From Bacillus sp. 1780r2a1 (lineage in GTDB: Bacteria; Bacillota; Bacilli; Bacillales; Bacillaceae_H), in contig CP099863.1 in assembly GCA_024134725.1 (NCBI GenBank), positions 611,001 to 675,000 on the forward strand: a stretch of DNA of 64,000 bases, written 5' to 3'. The translations under genes and the position numbers were made by a program. This document shows, in pieces, positions 61,936-64,000 of the stretch. How positions within the stretch are numbered: the first letter of the stretch is position 1; every line of letters starts with the position of its first letter. The notes under the pieces were generated by a model. That model did not search any database, had not been told where the DNA came from, and worked only from the letters and a program-made list of their open reading frames with translations.

Positions 61936-63216
61936 GTGAACGATTTAAGAGTAAAGCAATTAGAGAATAGTTGGAAAAATGATGAGCGTTGGAGTGGAAT
62001 CGAAAGACCTTATTCAGCAGAGAAAGTAATTGGTTTAAGAGGCTCCATAGATATTGAACATACATTGGCTAGAAGGGGTGCCAATAAATTTTGGAATTTG
62101 CTTCAAACAGAAGACTACATTCATGCGTTAGGAGCATTAACTGGGAATCAAGCCGTTCAGCAAATAAAGGCAGGGTTAAAGGCTATTTATTTAAGCGGAT
62201 GGCAAGTAGCGGCAGATGCCAACTTATCCGGCCATATGTATCCTGACCAAAGTTTGTATCCAGCTAATAGCGTTCCCCATGTTGTAAAAAGAATTAATCA
62301 AGCGCTCCAACGTGCCGACCAGATTCAACATCTAGAAGGAGAAGGAGAAGTTGATTACTTTGCTCCAATTATTGCAGATGCTGAAGCTGGGTTTGGCGGA
62401 CAACTCAACGTATTTGAGTTGATGAAAGGTATGATTGAATCAGGTGCATCTGCGGTTCACTTTGAAGATCAGTTATCTTCAGAGAAGAAATGTGGTCATC
62501 TTGGAGGAAAAGTCTTACTTCCTACCCAAACGGCGGTTAAAAACTTGATTGCTGCTAGGTTAGCGGCAGATGTTATGGGAGTTCCTACTATATTAATTGC
62601 ACGTACGGATGCAGATGCTGCAGATTTAATCACAAGTGATATTGATCCGGTTGATAAGCAATTTATTAGAGGAGAGAGAACTGCAGAAGGTTTTTATCGT
62701 ACAAAAGCAGGGCTAGATCAAGCGATTGCTAGAGGATTAGCTTATGCACCGTATGCTGATTTAATTTGGTGTGAGACATCTGAGCCTAATTTAGCACAAG
62801 CACAACAATTTGCGGACGCAATTCATGAAAAGTTTCCTGGTAAAATGTTGGCGTATAACTGTTCACCTTCATTTAACTGGAAGAAAAAGCTGGATGCAAA
62901 AACGATTGAAAAGTTTCAAAGAGAAATTGCAAAGATGGGTTACAAATTTCAATTTGTTACGTTGGCGGGCTTCCATGCGCTTAATCATAGCATGTTTGAA
63001 TTAGCTAGAGGCTATAAAGATAGAGGTATGGCGGCTTATTCGGAGCTGCAAGAGAGAGAGTTTAGTAGTGAAATAAATGGCTATACGGCAACAAGACATC
63101 AAAGAGAGGTAGGTACGGGTTACTTTGATGAGGTTGCTCAAGTTGTATCAGGTGGTACATCGTCTACAACAGCACTAAAAGGTTCAACGGAAGAAGAGCA
63201 GTTTACCAGCAAATAA
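61936..63216 (+). CDS. aceA: Isocitrate lyase
   Basis: 426 residues from GTG 61936 behind AAGGGGG. Catalytic Cys in [22 protein letters not shown] (metal), [12 protein letters not shown], and [13 protein letters not shown]. Splits isocitrate to glyoxylate and succinate in the glyoxylate bypass. No malate synthase adjoins it here; the partner aceB must be elsewhere. B. subtilis lacks this enzyme, so it is a lineage difference. Confidence 0.95.
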   Translation: MNDLRVKQLENSWKNDERWSGIERPYSAEKVIGLRGSIDIEHTLARRGANKFWNLLQTEDYIHALGALTGNQAVQQIKAGLKAIYLSGWQVAADANLSGHMYPDQSLYPANSVPHVVKRINQALQRADQIQHLEGEGEVDYFAPIIADAEAGFGGQLNVFELMKGMIESGASAVHFEDQLSSEKKCGHLGGKVLLPTQTAVKNLIAARLAADVMGVPTILIARTDADAADLITSDIDPVDKQFIRGERTAEGFYRTKAGLDQAIARGLAYAPYADLIWCETSEPNLAQAQQFADAIHEKFPGKMLAYNCSPSFNWKKKLDAKTIEKFQREIAKMGYKFQFVTLAGFHALNHSMFELARGYKDRGMAAYSELQEREFSSEINGYTATRHQREVGTGYFDEVAQVVSGGTSSTTALKGSTEEEQFTSK

Positions 63217-63228
63217 TAGAAAAACCAA

Positions 63229-63260
63229 AAACACAAGTGAAAGCCACTTGTGTTTTTTTA
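63229..63260 (+). terminator. Terminator of aceA
   Basis: Stem ACACAAGTG / CACTTGTGT, loop AAAGC, then T7. Confidence 0.87.
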
Positions 63261-63318
63261 TTGTGAGTAAAAATTACCCCTTTAATATAATTGAAAATTT
63301 AAACTTATTATTTAGGGA

Positions 63319-63347
63319 TTGCCAAGTAGTATTTCATTTGTTATATT
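63319..63347 (+). promoter_or_regulatory. Candidate rrn P1 promoter
   Basis: TTGCCA, 17 nt, TATATT, about 90 nt upstream of the stronger P2, matching the tandem arrangement of rrn operons. Confidence 0.5.
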
Positions 63348-63411
63348 AATAAATGTTCTTAACGAACAGGTAACAAACAAGTTAAGAATGAAACAAAAAA
63401 CAAAAAAGTTG

Positions 63412-63440
63412 TTGACAACAAGTTGATAACTTGGTAAGAT
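63412..63440 (+). promoter_or_regulatory. rrn P2 promoter
   Basis: TTGACA (63412-63417), 17 nt, TAAGAT (63435-63440), about 100 nt before the 16S gene and followed by the leader with TTTGAAAACTGAAC typical of Bacillus rrn. Confidence 0.8.
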
Positions 63441-63539
63441 AGTAAAGTCGTCTGAGAGCGACGGTTGAACTTTGAAAACTGAACAAAGCGACAAACGTCA
63501 ACGTTAATTTTTTTAAACTTTTATGAGCAAGTCAAACAT

Positions 63540-64000
<461 letters not shown>

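Overview
The window is a low-GC Firmicute chromosome segment from an endospore former of the Bacillaceae. It holds an alpha/beta SASP gene, spore-coat ATP-grasp genes, spore-type promoters, a Spo0E-like gene, yhaL and YjcZ peptides. The partial 16S rRNA at the right edge looks like Priestia, and from memory closer to P. flexa than P. megaterium in the V1-V2 loop. That species call is an inference. Gene order follows the sspB-yheE-A / hemZ / yhaR-A / yhfA / hmoB-pbpF-hemEHY-yhgD / yhfH-N region of Bacillus subtilis over nearly the whole window, so this is mostly conserved backbone with local insertions, losses and one inversion.

Layout. 1-3 kb: truncated CBS-domain membrane protein, sspB-type SASP behind a tRNA-like RNA and a sigma-G-like promoter, a small zinc-ribbon protein, and msmX with a cre site. 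3-11 kb: PucR-type regulator, yheE, four tandem YheC/YheD ATP-grasp genes behind a sigma-K-like promoter, yheB and yheA. 11-13.3 kb: GntR-ABC cassette with an operator. 13.4-18.6 kb: yhaX, hemZ, acyl-CoA ligase and yhaR. 18.7-23 kb: HU, yhzD, yhaQP, yhaM and yhaL. 23-29 kb: prsA, YjcZ peptides, yhaI, scoC, yhaH, trpP with a TRAP-type leader, serC and a GNAT gene. 29-34.5 kb: hit, a repeat array, ecsAB, inverted ecsC and yhaA. 34.6-46.4 kb: PAP2 phosphatase, yhfA, hmoB, pbpF, hemEHY, yhgD and a class B PBP. 46.6-53.3 kb: interspersed repeat, sugar-binding lipoprotein with a YesMN-type two-component pair, and a guanine-riboswitch-controlled nucleoside transporter. 53.5-63.2 kb: secreted M14 peptidase, Spo0E-like gene, yhfH, yhfI, lplJ, FadR-controlled lcfB with an enoyl-CoA hydratase, M48 protease and isocitrate lyase. 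63.3-64 kb: tandem rrn promoters and the 16S 5' part.

Themes. Heme synthesis and turnover: HemZ, HemE, HemY and HemH make heme, and HmoB degrades it. Protein secretion and the envelope: PrsA, EcsAB, ScoC, PbpF and a class B PBP. Fatty-acid and acetate use: two acyl-CoA ligases, two crotonases, FadR box and isocitrate lyase. Sporulation: SASP, YheC/D cluster, YjcZ peptides, YhaL and Spo0E-like.

The least ordinary items are the tRNA-like RNA placed between a sigma-G-like promoter and the SASP gene, the four-paralogue YheC/YheD operon, and a direct-repeat array with roughly 65-nt period between hit and ecsA. All assignments come from reading the sequence and recalled family knowledge; no database search was run.
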